This document shows positions 45,231 to 57,500 of a stretch of DNA of 64,000 nucleotides, one piece after another. Position numbers and translations under genes: made by a program. This stretch comes from Cornus controversa (Eukaryota > Streptophyta > Magnoliopsida > Cornales > Cornaceae). The notes below the pieces were generated by a model that did no database searches, was not told the origin of the DNA, and saw nothing but the letters and a program-made list of their open reading frames with translations. The stretch lies in assembly GCA_026545225.1 (NCBI GenBank), contig CM048846.1:53374270-53438269 (forward strand). The letters run 5' to 3'. Within the stretch, counting starts at the first letter, position 1. Each line of letters opens with the position of its first letter.

Positions 45231-45591
45231 ATGGAGATGGATCTTTGGTGGTGGTGCGTTGGGTTAATTTGGTTTACGCTTCACATCCATGTTAATGGAT
45301 GCTTGGAGGCAGAGAGAATTGCCCTCTTGCAAATTAAAGCTTCCATCAACTATCCAAATGGAACTTCTTTGCCATATTGGGACGATTCACACGATAAAGG
45401 GAGCAATTGCTGTGATTGGAAAGAGGTTCAGTGCAAGAACGGAAAAGTAATCCAACTTCTACTCAATAACACAAGAAATTATGAGTTAGAATATTGGTAT
45501 ATGAATTCTTCACTGTTTCTTTCCTTTAGAGAGCTCAGATATCTAGACTTGAGTTATTTGGGACTAGCCGGATGGATAGACCATGAAGAAG
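45231..45591 (+). CDS. RLP exon 1: signal peptide and LRR N-terminal cap (open copy)
   Basis: The exon starts MEMDLWWWCVGLIWFTLHIH (ATG at 45231; 45237 is an alternative) with a hydrophobic signal peptide ending near VNG. The LRRNT domain follows: CLEAERIALLQIKASIN, then SNCCDWKEVQC with the paired cysteines. The first LRR-like strand is FRELRYLDLSYLGLAGWIDH. The exon ends GAAGAAG before GTTAAC, phase 1. Of the three first-exon copies only this one has no stop or shift. Confidence 0.9.
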
Positions 45592-48500
45592 GTTAACTAA
45601 GTTTACAAGCTATCAAGTTGTCCCTTTTTTTTCTTTATCCATTTTTTTTAATTATTTTTGAAATTTCTCTTAGTTGTGAACATGATGACTTTGAAATTTC
45701 AATATAATTTGCAGGTTTTGAAAGATTATCCAAGTCAGGAAAGCTAGAGGTGCTTAAATTGGATTGGAATGCATTCAATAATAGCATCCTACCATCTCTT
45801 GGTGCGCTTTCATCACTCAAGACTCTATCTCTAGTCGGCAACCAGTTGAACGGATCAATTGATACCCAAGGTAATTAATTCAAGAATGAAATACCTTTAC
45901 CAGGTTGACAAAAGAAGCATATATATGTTGTTGACGTCTCAACATGCCTAACTTAATACTATATATCATTCTTCATACATACTTTATAAATTTAGAGGAA
46001 AGCTATATGTTATTTAACTGCAATTTTATTTCAGCAAAAAAATACAAATATATTAGTCCCGAGCTTGCTTATTATAGGATATAGACTAGACTTTAGTGTA
46101 AGAAAAAAATATGCAAAAATTGCCTTTAAATTACTATGAATAGTTTGAAGTGTATCTTAAATATTGATGCAACCAGATAGTCTATTTTTTTTTAAATTGT
46201 TCTCGTTTGTACGGTGGTAATTTTTTTATAAAATACGGGATATGTCATGTATATTCTCATATGTTGGTGTTTTTCAAAATTGTAGTCAAATAAATAAATT
46301 AATTCTTATACCTGGAAAAAAAATGTATATTCTCATATCAGTTTTTTTCATTGTTATTGTAAAATTTTATAACATGAACAAATTGGAAGGGTTGGACTTG
46401 AGTGATAAGCTGATCAATTGCTTCCAAAGTTGACATGGAATTACGTGTCAGATCGATCGATGTAAAAATGCATGCGAGGATTTGGTTAAATATTTTATTT
46501 ATCCTTTTGCTAAATTGACAAGAAAATGTTTTGATCAGTTTTATTATTAACTGATTAGGTCGCTATTGTGGAGCTTGGCATATTATAGGATATAGATCAA
46601 ATAGGCTTGAGTTTTAGAGGAAATGGCCTGTGAATTACTAAAAATGGAAATAGAATTGGAATTGGAATTGGTGGAATTCCAATTCCATGCAACCGGAACA
46701 TAACATAACATGAACATTTTGAAGTATAACAAGAATATTAATGTAAAAAGAGAGTCCACTCTTTAATTTTCCAGTCCAGTAGATTTCAGAAGCTAGCTAG
46801 TATAAGTACGGGATATATCATATATATTAATTCTCCTTTTTTTATTGTAGCGTTTCTTAACATGAGCAAATTGGAGGAGCTGGACTTGAGTGAAAACCAG
46901 ATAAATAGTTTCACGGGAAATGAAGGTACAAAATGGCACAAATGCATATTCGGTTGATCTCATTTTTAGAGACCATGCATTCATCGTACTCATTTGCAAA
47001 GTTGACTTGAGATGAAATTATCAACCCGATGTTAAACATTAATAATTACTCCTACAATGTTTTCATATTAAGAGCTTAAGCAAGCTGAAAATCCTGCGCT
47101 TGCAAGAAAGTAGTTTTAAAAATGGCAGCATTCTATAATCATTGGGTGCTCTATCCTCACTAAAAGAGTTGGATCTCTGGTACAATGAATTGCAAGGATT
47201 GGTTACAGAAGAAGGTACGTAAGATATAATGCAGATGCCCCAAGATGCCTATGAACTCGATTTGAATTGGTATTTATTTACTTATTAGTTATTTATATTA
47301 TTTATCCTTTTACTAAAATGAGCAAAAATTGTTTTGATCACACCAAAGTCCAGTATTTTAATTTATTGAGTTAGTTCGTGGAGCTCTGCTCCTTGTTTAA
47401 TTATTCGATTTCTTACTCTTCTTACCAAAAGAAAAAACATACTAAAGATATATCTGGGCCTATTGGAACTTTTTTTTTGTCTTAATCTTTGTGGTTAATT
47501 GTTATGTAATATATTGTTAGAAATATAAGAAAATTCTATATTGTATTGATTATATTAATGAACAATACGTAAAAAAGCCTATTTATAGGTTCATAATTTT
47601 AGAGGCTAAGTAAACTTGGGACACATAAATCCTAATCGTAAATGGTTTAAGAAAGGGTATAATAAATCCTAGGTGGTTTAGTAAGTAAAGAATATAATAT
47701 TAAATATATTGTTTAAGATCCCCTCAAACTTAAGGTGGGTTATATGAAATCAACTTGAGTTTGGATAGATGATCGTGAAAGTGATGGCGGAACTGTGAAG
47801 ATCCGACATGTTGAGGCGCATGGAAGCACAGTATGACTACTACTGGAGGTGAATGGAAGCACGTGATGACTTCTAAAGGTGCATAGTGGCACACGGAAGC
47901 TCGGAGGCTAATCAAATTTTGAAGGCACGTAGAAGCGGATTAGTGGCCAATTAATGAGGCTTGTGATTACCACCAGTAGGCGCACAGAAACACCATGGTC
48001 AATCAAGGAGGCGTGTGATTACCACATGAGGCATATGCAAATGTTGTGGTCAATCACATATACATGTGATTACCACAGGAGGTGTATGCAAGTGTTGTGG
48101 TCAATCACGGTGGCATGCGATTACCACAGGAGGCAGCTGCAAGTGTTGTGATCAATCATGGATATGTGTGATTACCACAAGAGGTACATGTAAGTGTTGT
48201 GGTCAATCACGGAGGAGACGTGTGATGACATATGCGGTGTTGGAGATGTCGCGTGAAACTAGCTGGAGAAAATACACTGAAGTACTGTGTTGGAGACATT
48301 GCATGAAACTAGCTGGAGAACATACACTGAAGTCAGAGAAGATGCATGACAATGAAGACGGTGATGAGTTTATTGGTGACACTTGCTTGACGGAGTTTGG
48401 ATTTTCTAGCAGTGGGTTTTTGGTTTTGGACCTTGTGCATAAGCAACTAGCGAAATGGAGAGCTTCGGGGAGACCTAGATGATGGTTTCCAACAGCTTTG

Positions 48501-51500
48501 GATAGTGCATCTACTATTTTTTAGAAGAAGAATTTGAATCTCTTTGTGAATCCAAGTCAAAAAAGATGAATTCCTACGTAGAATTTGCAGTTAGGATAGT
48601 ATCTTTAAATATAGATTTTACCATCTTTTTTTACTTGGAGTATAGAAAAATAATACATCAAATCGAAGCTCTTTGAATTTCATATTTTCTGGAATTCGTC
48701 TCAGGTCATTTCGATCAGTATCAAAGAAGTTATGACCAAAACAGTTTTGTTGTGCAGAGAAGTACGAACCAGATTTTTCAATCTTTGCGAACACGATTCG
48801 ATCACTGTAAATCTAATTTTCTCGGCTTCCAAACTATCCCAAACATTCAATCTTATGTCCTGTATTGAATCCACAAGCAAAAGAAGAGTGGGTTTCAAGT
48901 CACCTTTGAATTATAGTAAATGTGAGAAAGAATTATTTGACAATTCTCTGAGTTGTGCAATGTGGAAGCAGCTTCGAAAGTTAGATTTAAAACCTAAAGG
49001 GAGTGATTAGGTTTACTTGTTTTTTGCTTATTTTTTCATATTATTCAATTTTAAGTCCAATTATAGATTAAAGCATTCTTATAAAGCAAGTAAATAAATA
49101 AAGTGCAATAAAGTAAAAAATGCACCAGATATACGTGGAAAACCAAGATCGGGAAAAAACTACGGGTAAGGCTTTGTAGTCTTGGAGAACCAAATCCACT
49201 ATCGTCGAATCAAAGTACAATATACTATGTCTTAGACTCATACCCACTCCACTCTGACAAGAACTTGATGCGGAACTCTTCAAACTTACTTTTGCGACTC
49301 CCTTGTCCAATTGCTACAGACTTCCAGCTAACATTACAACCTTTGCAGAAAGGTAACTGAAAAAACATGAACACTTAGCAGATATTCTGTCCCCTTCGTA
49401 ATGGGATCTTCTTCTCTTTCCTGACCAACGAACAATTATAGAAGAAATCAATCCAGTAACTTGATTAATAAGAAACTTTTGAAGCAATCTTCGAATGATT
49501 GATTAAGCAAAGAGAGTCATCTTAAATCACTCAGTGAATATGTGTGTGCTCTCAAAAATATAAACAGAAAAACAAAGTTCTCTGTTGGAAAAAATATCTC
49601 AATACTTTCTCTCTCTAAAAATATTATTTTGATGCGTATTGAAAGCTTCGTGAAAGCACACACAGAGAGAAATCGTATGAGGTTTTTATAGATGTTAAAA
49701 ACCCTCATTGTTCTTTAAAAACAAATTAAAAATCAATATGAAACAAGTTCAAAAGTTGAAGAAAATTTCAAAGTTAAATTCGGGTTGAAACAAGACACTG
49801 GAAGGCAAAAAGGCCAGATAGAAGGCTTAGACAGGTCCAGCCTTGTAGAGGTCTTGGTTTGAGATATTGGGACCAGTCCAGCTAAACCTTGGATCAGTTC
49901 AACCTTGTATTTTTTGAAAAACAGCTCAAAACCCCTATTTTGCAATCTTGGAACCACCTGATTTGAAATATATGTGTGCTCACCAGTTTATTTGGAATAC
50001 ATGACTCTCATACTTGATCAACGATGCCCTCAAGTAATTGAAACCATCCGAAAATTTCAATCGATCAAAACCTTGTTTAGATTATTGATGCCTACTTCCA
50101 AAGATACAAGCTTCATACATTTGAAGAACATTTGCATAATTAGTATAGAAATTCATGCTCGCTCTGAGACTTCAATTACATACTCAATTACAAGAATATA
50201 AATAAAAGATTACAACTCAATCATGTCTAGTTTTGACACCAAAGCTTCCTATTATAGGATATAGACTAGACTTTTGTGTAAGAAAAAAAAATGCAAAAAT
50301 TGCCTCTAAATTACTATGAATAGTTTGAAGTGCATCTTGCATATTGATATAACCAGATAGTTTGTCTTTTTAGGTTTGTTCTTGTTTGTACGATGATAAT
50401 TTTTTGACAAAATACGAAATATGTCATGTATATTATCATATGTTGGCGTGTTTCACAATTGCAGTCAAATAAATAAATTAATTCTTATTCCTGAAAAAAA
50501 ATAATGTATATTCTCATATCAATTTTTTTCATTATCATTGTAACATTTTATAACATGAGCAACTTGAAGGAGTTGGACTTGAGTGATAAGCTGATCAATT
50601 GCTTGCAAAGTTGAGATGGAATTACCAGTCAGATCGATCGATGTAGAAATGCATGCGAGGATTTGATTAAATATTTTATTTATCCTTTTGCTAAATTGAC
50701 CAGAAAATGTTTTGATAAGTTTTTTGATTAACTTATTAGGTCACTCTTGTGGAGCTTAGCATATTATAGGATATAGATGGAATAGGCTTTAGTTTTAGAG
50801 GAAATGGCCTATGAATTACTACGAGACTATATTCGGGTGCATGGAAATAAAAACAGAATTGAAATTGGTGAAATTTTAATTTTAAGACTCCAATTTCATG
50901 TAACCGAAACAAAACACGAACATTTTGAAGTATAACTAGAATATTAATGTTAAAAGAGAGTCCACTCTTTAATTTTGGACTTGAGTTTTAACCAGATAAG
51001 TAGCAGTGTTAGAATGATAAAAATCATCATAAAAAGGTCGATTACTAACAAGTCAAGCACGCGTTGCTTGGAATATTGTGTTGTATTAGAGAAGTTGTGG
51101 GACACCTGTGTGGGCCGTCCTCTTCCATTGTCTTTTCGATGTGGAAAAAAAGCACTTCTCTTCTATTAAATTATATAGACTTCTGTGACATCTTTTTTAA
51201 TGACTCCACATATATTCTACTCCTCGACCAATTTTCTCTCGTATGCGTTTGGGTTCACTGCAATTCAATGGAAATTGCAAAATTAACTGTCAACATTAAA
51301 TTGAGGGCTCAACACTGTCAAATCAAGGATGCAACAATAATGTAAAGCTGTTCTATCTTTGACTTAATTATATTATAATATTGCATCTATATGTAATATG
51401 TTTTACTAGTGTTGCGTGGTTATTTACATCTTTATTATTAAAGTATTGTGTTTGCAATGTAGTGTGTTGTATTCTTGATTTAAATTGCTATGAATAATTC

Positions 51501-54500
51501 AGTGCACGAAAGAGAATTTTGATTATTACTCTATTAGTGCATAAATTTGTAATAATCAAGCGTCTTAAATGTGCAACATTTATTTAGTTTTGATGAGATG
51601 ATCAAAATCTTTGCATATAGTTAGAAATAGAACTTAAAAGAATATTATAGATTAGCAATTTAATGCGAGACACAGGATGGATGCACTTTGTACAATAATG
51701 TTAGAATGGAAAAACCAAACATAAATCAGTGCCTAATGAATTCCATTACGGAGATGAGATAAAATGTATAGGAAAGCCAATTTTAGTTTGACAGTTTCGA
51801 CCAAATGTTCTTCTAATAACTGTGATTGGTAAGTATCGTCCCTTCATTATTAAAACCAAATGTAATACTAATAGTAATATATTAATTAATTTTTACCATT
51901 TTCAGATATATACTTTTGAGTTTATTCATGGGAAGTCATAAATGCACTACACTATCTTATAAATACAATATAGTTTAGATGTGAAATGACATTATTGTCC
52001 TTGATTTAATTCATACGAATCAAATATAAGGGCCGTTTACCTCATTTAGTTTTTTTTTTATTATAAAGAGTGCTTTTATTATTTTTTTCCACTATTTATT
52101 TATTATTTCTTCCGGATTAGTATGTTTAAGATTATAAATGTTGGGGGCTTATAAATGTACTACTACACATTATGATGCACTTAAAACATACTACTGGTTT
52201 ATATAATCGTAAACCACCTTGATAGCTAGGTAGCAGGAACTATTATAGGATCCAGGATCCGAAACTTAAGTCTCACTAGAAGATCTTAAACCGCTTAAAG
52301 TGAAGTCTTCTCGCCCAAACAGACACAGAGAAAATAATTAAGTTGGCCAAGGTCTTCACAATTATATGGTCGGAGAAAGAGACTTCTATCAGCATTTCCA
52401 ACAACTACATTATTTGTCTATATAATCTTAAACCACGTTTATAAGAAATAGGACTAAAAAACTTGGCTCATAGAAAATATTGTTTACGAAGATGGATAGT
52501 TTGTGGTGGTGTGTTGGGTTGATTTGGATTACACTTCACATTCATGTTAATGGATGCTTGGATGGCTCTCTTGCAAATCAAAGCTTCCATCAACTATCCA
52601 AATGGAACTTCTCTACCATATTGGGATAAAAGCAATTGTTGTGATTGGAAAGAGGTTTAGTGCAAGAACGTAAAAGTAATCCAACTTCTACTCAATGAAA
52701 CAAGGGATTACATATTAGGTGATTGGTATCTGAATTCCTCACTGTTTCTTCCCTTTAGAGAACTTGGATATCTAGACTTGAGTTATTTGCGACTAGCGGG
52801 ACGGGTAGAGCATGAAGAAGGTTAACTAAGTTTACACACTATCAACTTGTCCTCTTTTTCTTTTTTTTATATCCATTCTTTTTTTATTATTTTTTGAATT
52901 TCTCTAATTGAGAGCATGGTGCTTCGAAATTTCAATATAATTTGCAGGTGTTGAAAGATTATCTGAGTCAGGAAAGCTAGAGGTGCTTAAATTGGATTGG
53001 AATGCATTCAATAATAGCATCCTACCATCTCTTGGTGCACTTTCATCACTCAAGACTCTATCTCTAGTCGGCAACCAGTTGAACGGATCAATTGATACCC
53101 AAGGTAATTAATTCAAGAATGAAATACCTTTACCAGGTTGACAAAAGAAGCATATATATGTTGTTGACGTCTCAACATGCCTAACTTAATACTATATATC
53201 ATTCTTCATACATACTTTATAAATTTAGAGGAAAGCTATATGTTATTTAACTGCAATTTTATTTCAGCAAAAAAATACAAATATATTAGTCCCGAGCTTG
53301 CTTATTATAGGATATAGACTAGACTTTAGTGTAAGAAAAAAATATGCAAAAATTGCCTTTAAATTACTATGAATAGTTTGAAGTGTATCTTAAATATTGA
53401 TGCAACCAGATAGTCTATTTTTTTTAAGATTGTTCTCGTTTGTACGGTGGTAATTTTTTGATAAAATACAGGATATGTCATGTATATTCTCATATGTTGG
53501 TGTTTTTCAAAATTGTAGTCAAATAAATAAATTAATTCTTATACCTGGAAAAAAAATGTATATTCTCATATCAATTTTTTTCATTGTTATTGTAAAATTT
53601 TATAACATGAACAAATTGGAAGGGTTGGACTTGAGTGATAAGCTAATCAATTGCTTCCAAAGTTGACATGGAATTACGTGTCAGATCGATCGATGTAAAA
53701 ATGCATGATTAGGTCGCTATTGTGGAGCTTGGCATATTATAGGATATAGATCGAATAGGCTTGAGTTTTAGAGGAAATGGCCTGTGAATTACTAAAAATG
53801 GAAATAGAATTGGAATTGGAATTGGTGAAATTCCAATTCCATGCAACCGGAACATAACATAACATGAACATTTTGAAGTATAACAAGAATATTAATGTAA
53901 AAAGAGAGTCCACTCTTTAATTTTCCAGTCCAGTAGATTTCAGAAGCTAGCTAGTATAAGTACGGGATATATCATATATATTAATTCTCCTTTTTTTTAT
54001 TGTAGCGTTTCTTAACATGAGCAAATTGGAGGAGCTGGACTTGAGTGAAAACCAGATAAATAGTTTCACGGGAAATGAAGGTACAAAATGGCACAAATGC
54101 ATTTTTGGTTGATCTCATTTTTAGAGACCATGCATTCATCGTACTCATTTGCAAAGTTGACTTGAGATGAAATTATCAACCCGATGTTAAACATTAATAA
54201 TTACTCCTACAATGTTTTCATATTGGATTCATCAGGCTTGAAGAGCTTAAGCAAGCTGAAAATCCTGCGCTTGCAAGAAAACAAGTTTAAAAATGGCAGC
54301 ATTCTACAATCATTGGGTGCTCTATCCTCACTAAAAGAGTTAGATCTCCGGCACAATGAATTGCAAGGATTGGTTACAGAAGAAGGTACGTAAGATATAA
54401 TGCAGATGCCCCAAGATGCCTCTGAACTCGATTTGAATTGGTATTTATTTACTTATTAGTTATTTATATTATTTATCCTTTTACTAAAATGAGCAAAAAT

Positions 54501-57500
54501 TGTTTTGATCACACCAGAGTCCAGTATTTTAATTTATTGAGTTAGTTCGTGGAGCTCTGCTCCTTGTTTAATTATTCAATTTCTTACTCTTCTTACCAAA
54601 AGAAAAAACATACTAAAGATATATCTGGGCCTACTGGAATTTTCTTTTTTGTCTTAATCTTTGCAGTTAATTGTTATGTAATTGTTAGAAATATAAGAAA
54701 ATTCTATACTGTATTGATTATATTAATGAACAATACATAAAAAGCCTATTTATAGGTTCATAATTTTGGAGGCTAAGTAAACTTGGGACACATAAATCCT
54801 AATCGTAAATGGTTTAAGAAAGGGTATAATAAATCCTAGGTGGTTTAGTAAGTAAAGAATATAATATTAAATATATTGTTTAAGATCCCCTCAAACTTAA
54901 GGTGGGTTATATGAAATCAACTTGAGTTTGGATAGATGATCGTGAAAGTGATGGCGGAACTGTGAAGATCTGACATGTTGAGGCGCATGGAAGCACAATA
55001 TGACTACTACTGGAGGTGAATGGCAGCACGTGATGACTTCTAAAGGTGCATAATACATAAAAAGCCTATTTATAGGTTCATAATTTTGGAGGCTAAGTAA
55101 ACTTGGGACACATAAATCCTAATCGTAAATGGTTTAAGAAAGGGTATAATAAATCCTAGGTGGTTTAGTAAGTAAAGAATATAATATTAAATATATTGTT
55201 TAAGATCCCCTCAAACTTAAGGTGGGTTATATGAAATCAACTTGAGTTTGGATAGATGATCGTGAAAGTGATGGCGGAACTGTGAAGATCTGACATGTTG
55301 AGGCGCATGGAAGCACAATATGACTACTACTGGAGGTGAATGGCAGCACGTGATGACTTCTAAAGGTGCATAGTGGCACACGGAAGCACGGAGGCTAATC
55401 AAATTCTAAAGGCATGTAGAAGTGGATTAGTGGCCAATTAATGAGGCTTGTGATTACCACCAGTAGGCGCACAGAAATGCCATGGTCAATCAAGGAGGCG
55501 TGTGATTACCACATGAGGCATATGCAAATGTTGTGGTCAATCACATTACATGTGATTACCACAGGAGGTGTATGCAAGTGTTGTGGTCAATCACGGTGGC
55601 ATGCGATTACCATAGGAGGCAGATGCAAGTGTTGTTATCAATCATGGATACGTGTGATTACCACAAGAGGTACATGTAAGTGTTGTGGTCAATCACGGAG
55701 GAGACGTGTGATGACATATGCGATGTTGGAGATGTCGCGTGAAACTAGCTGGAGAACATAGACTGAAGTACTATGTTGGAGACATTGCATGAAACTAGCT
55801 GGAGAACATACACTGAAGTCGGAGAAGATGCATGACAATGAAGACGGTGATGAGTTTATTGGTGACCCTTACTTGACGGAGTTTGGATTTTCTGGCAGTG
55901 GGTTTTTGGTTTTGGACCTTGTGCATAAGCAACTAGCGGAATGGAGAGCTCTGGGGAGACCTAGATGATGGTTTCCAGCAGCTTTGGATAGTGTATCTAC
56001 TGTTTTTTAGGAAGAAGAATTTGAATCTCTTTGTGAATCCAAGTCAAAAAAGATGAATTCCTACGTAGAATTTGCAGTTAGGATAGTATCTTTAAATATA
56101 GATTTTACCATCTTATTTATCTTGGAATATAGAAAAATAATACATCAAATCGAAGCTCTTTGAATTTCATATTTTCTGGAATTCGTCCCAGGTCGTTTCG
56201 ATCAGTATCAAAGAAGTTATGACCAAAACAGTTTTGCTGTGCAGAGAAGTACGAACCAGATTTTTCAATCTTTGCGAACACGATTCGATCACTGCAAATC
56301 TAATTTTCTCGGCTTCCAAACTATTCCAAACCTTCAATCTTATGTCCTGTATTGAATCCACAAGCAAAAGAATAGTGGGTTTCAAGTCACCTTTGAATTA
56401 TAGTAAATGTGAGAAAGAATTATTTGACAATTCTCTGAGTTGTGCGATGCGGAAGCGGCTTCGAAAGTTAGATTTAAAACCTAAAGGAAGTGATTAGGTT
56501 TACATGTTTTTTACTTATTTTTTCATATTATTCAATTTTAAGTCCAATTATAAATTAAAGCATTCTTATAAAGCAAGTAAATAAATAAAGTGCAATAAAG
56601 TAAAAAAAATGCTCTAGATATACGTGGAAAACCAAGATCGGGAAAAAACTACGGGTAAGGCTTTGTAGCCCTGGAGAACCAAGTCCACTATCGTCGAATC
56701 AAGGTACAATATACTATGTCTTAGACTCACACCCACTCCACTCTGACAATAACTTGATGCGGAACTCCTCAAACTTACTTTTGCGACTCCCTTGTCCAAT
56801 TGCTACAGACTTCCGGCTAACGTTACAACCTTTGCAGAAAGGTAACTGGAAAAATACGAACACTTAGCAAATATTCTGTCCCCTTCGTAGTGGGATCTTC
56901 TTCTCTTTCCTGACCAACGAACAATTGTAGAAGAAATCAATCCAGTAACTTGATTAATAAGAAACTTTTGAAGCAATCTTCGAATGATTGATTAAGTAAA
57001 GAGAGTCATCTTAAATCACTTAGTGAATATGTGTGTGCTCTCAAAAATATAAACAGAAAAACAAAGATCTCTATTCGAAAAAATATCTCAATACTTTCTC
57101 TCTCTAAAAATATCATTTTGATGCGTATTGAAAGCTTCGTGAAAGCACACACAGAGAGAAATCATATGAGGTTTTTATAGATGTTAAAAACCCTCATTGT
57201 TCTTTAAAAACAAATTAAAAATCAATATGAAACAAGTTCCATAGTTTAAAGAAATTTCAGAGTTAAATCCGGGTTGAAACAAGACACTGGAAGGCAAAAA
57301 GGCCAGACAGAAGGCTTAGACAGGTCCTGCCTTGTAGAGGTCTTGGTTTGAGATGTTGGGGACCAGTCCAGCTAAACCTTGGATCAGTTCAACCTTGTAT
57401 TTTTTGAAAAATAGCTCAAAATCCCTATTTTGCAATGTTGGAACCACCTGATTTGAAATATATGTGTGCTCACCACTTGACTTGGAATACATGACTCTCA

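Larger units (their letters stand above)
45600..50240. repeat. Segmental duplication, left block
   Basis: Intron 1 through exons 2-4, the copia-like remnant, the minisatellite and the dispersed repeat are all repeated at 52828-57730 in the same order. The offset grows from 7233 bp at exon 2 to about 7171 at exon 4 and 7490 at the right end, owing to indels. Similarity is high throughout, including introns, so the duplication is young relative to the divergence of the upstream modules. Confidence 0.95.
47515..50240 (-). mobile_element. Copia-like non-autonomous element, left copy, 5' LTR missing
   Basis: This is the left duplicate of the element at 54683-58138. The 3' LTR is at 47515-47716 (TGTTAGAAATATAAGAAAAT) with the polypurine-like CTTAAGTTTGAGGGGATC beside it on the minus strand. 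The minisatellite at 47945-48225 and the dispersed repeat at 48980-50240 follow. The block ends at 50240 before the primer site and 5' LTR. Confidence 0.7.

Noticed and set aside
46372-46433. Functional LRR exon (NKLEGLDLSDKLINC)
   Set aside because: The acceptor AG is lost and a stop occurs before any donor; listed as a decayed exon instead.
47945-48225. CRISPR-like alternation of repeats and spacers
   Set aside because: The setting is a plant nuclear intron/transposon, units are imperfect and adjoining, and no cas-like gene exists.
48066-48482. Cysteine-rich open frame (CKCCGQSR repeats) that could look like a small secreted or zinc-binding protein
   Set aside because: It is translated minisatellite; the repeat units run beyond the frame and the duplicate at 55441-55761 is shifted and truncated.
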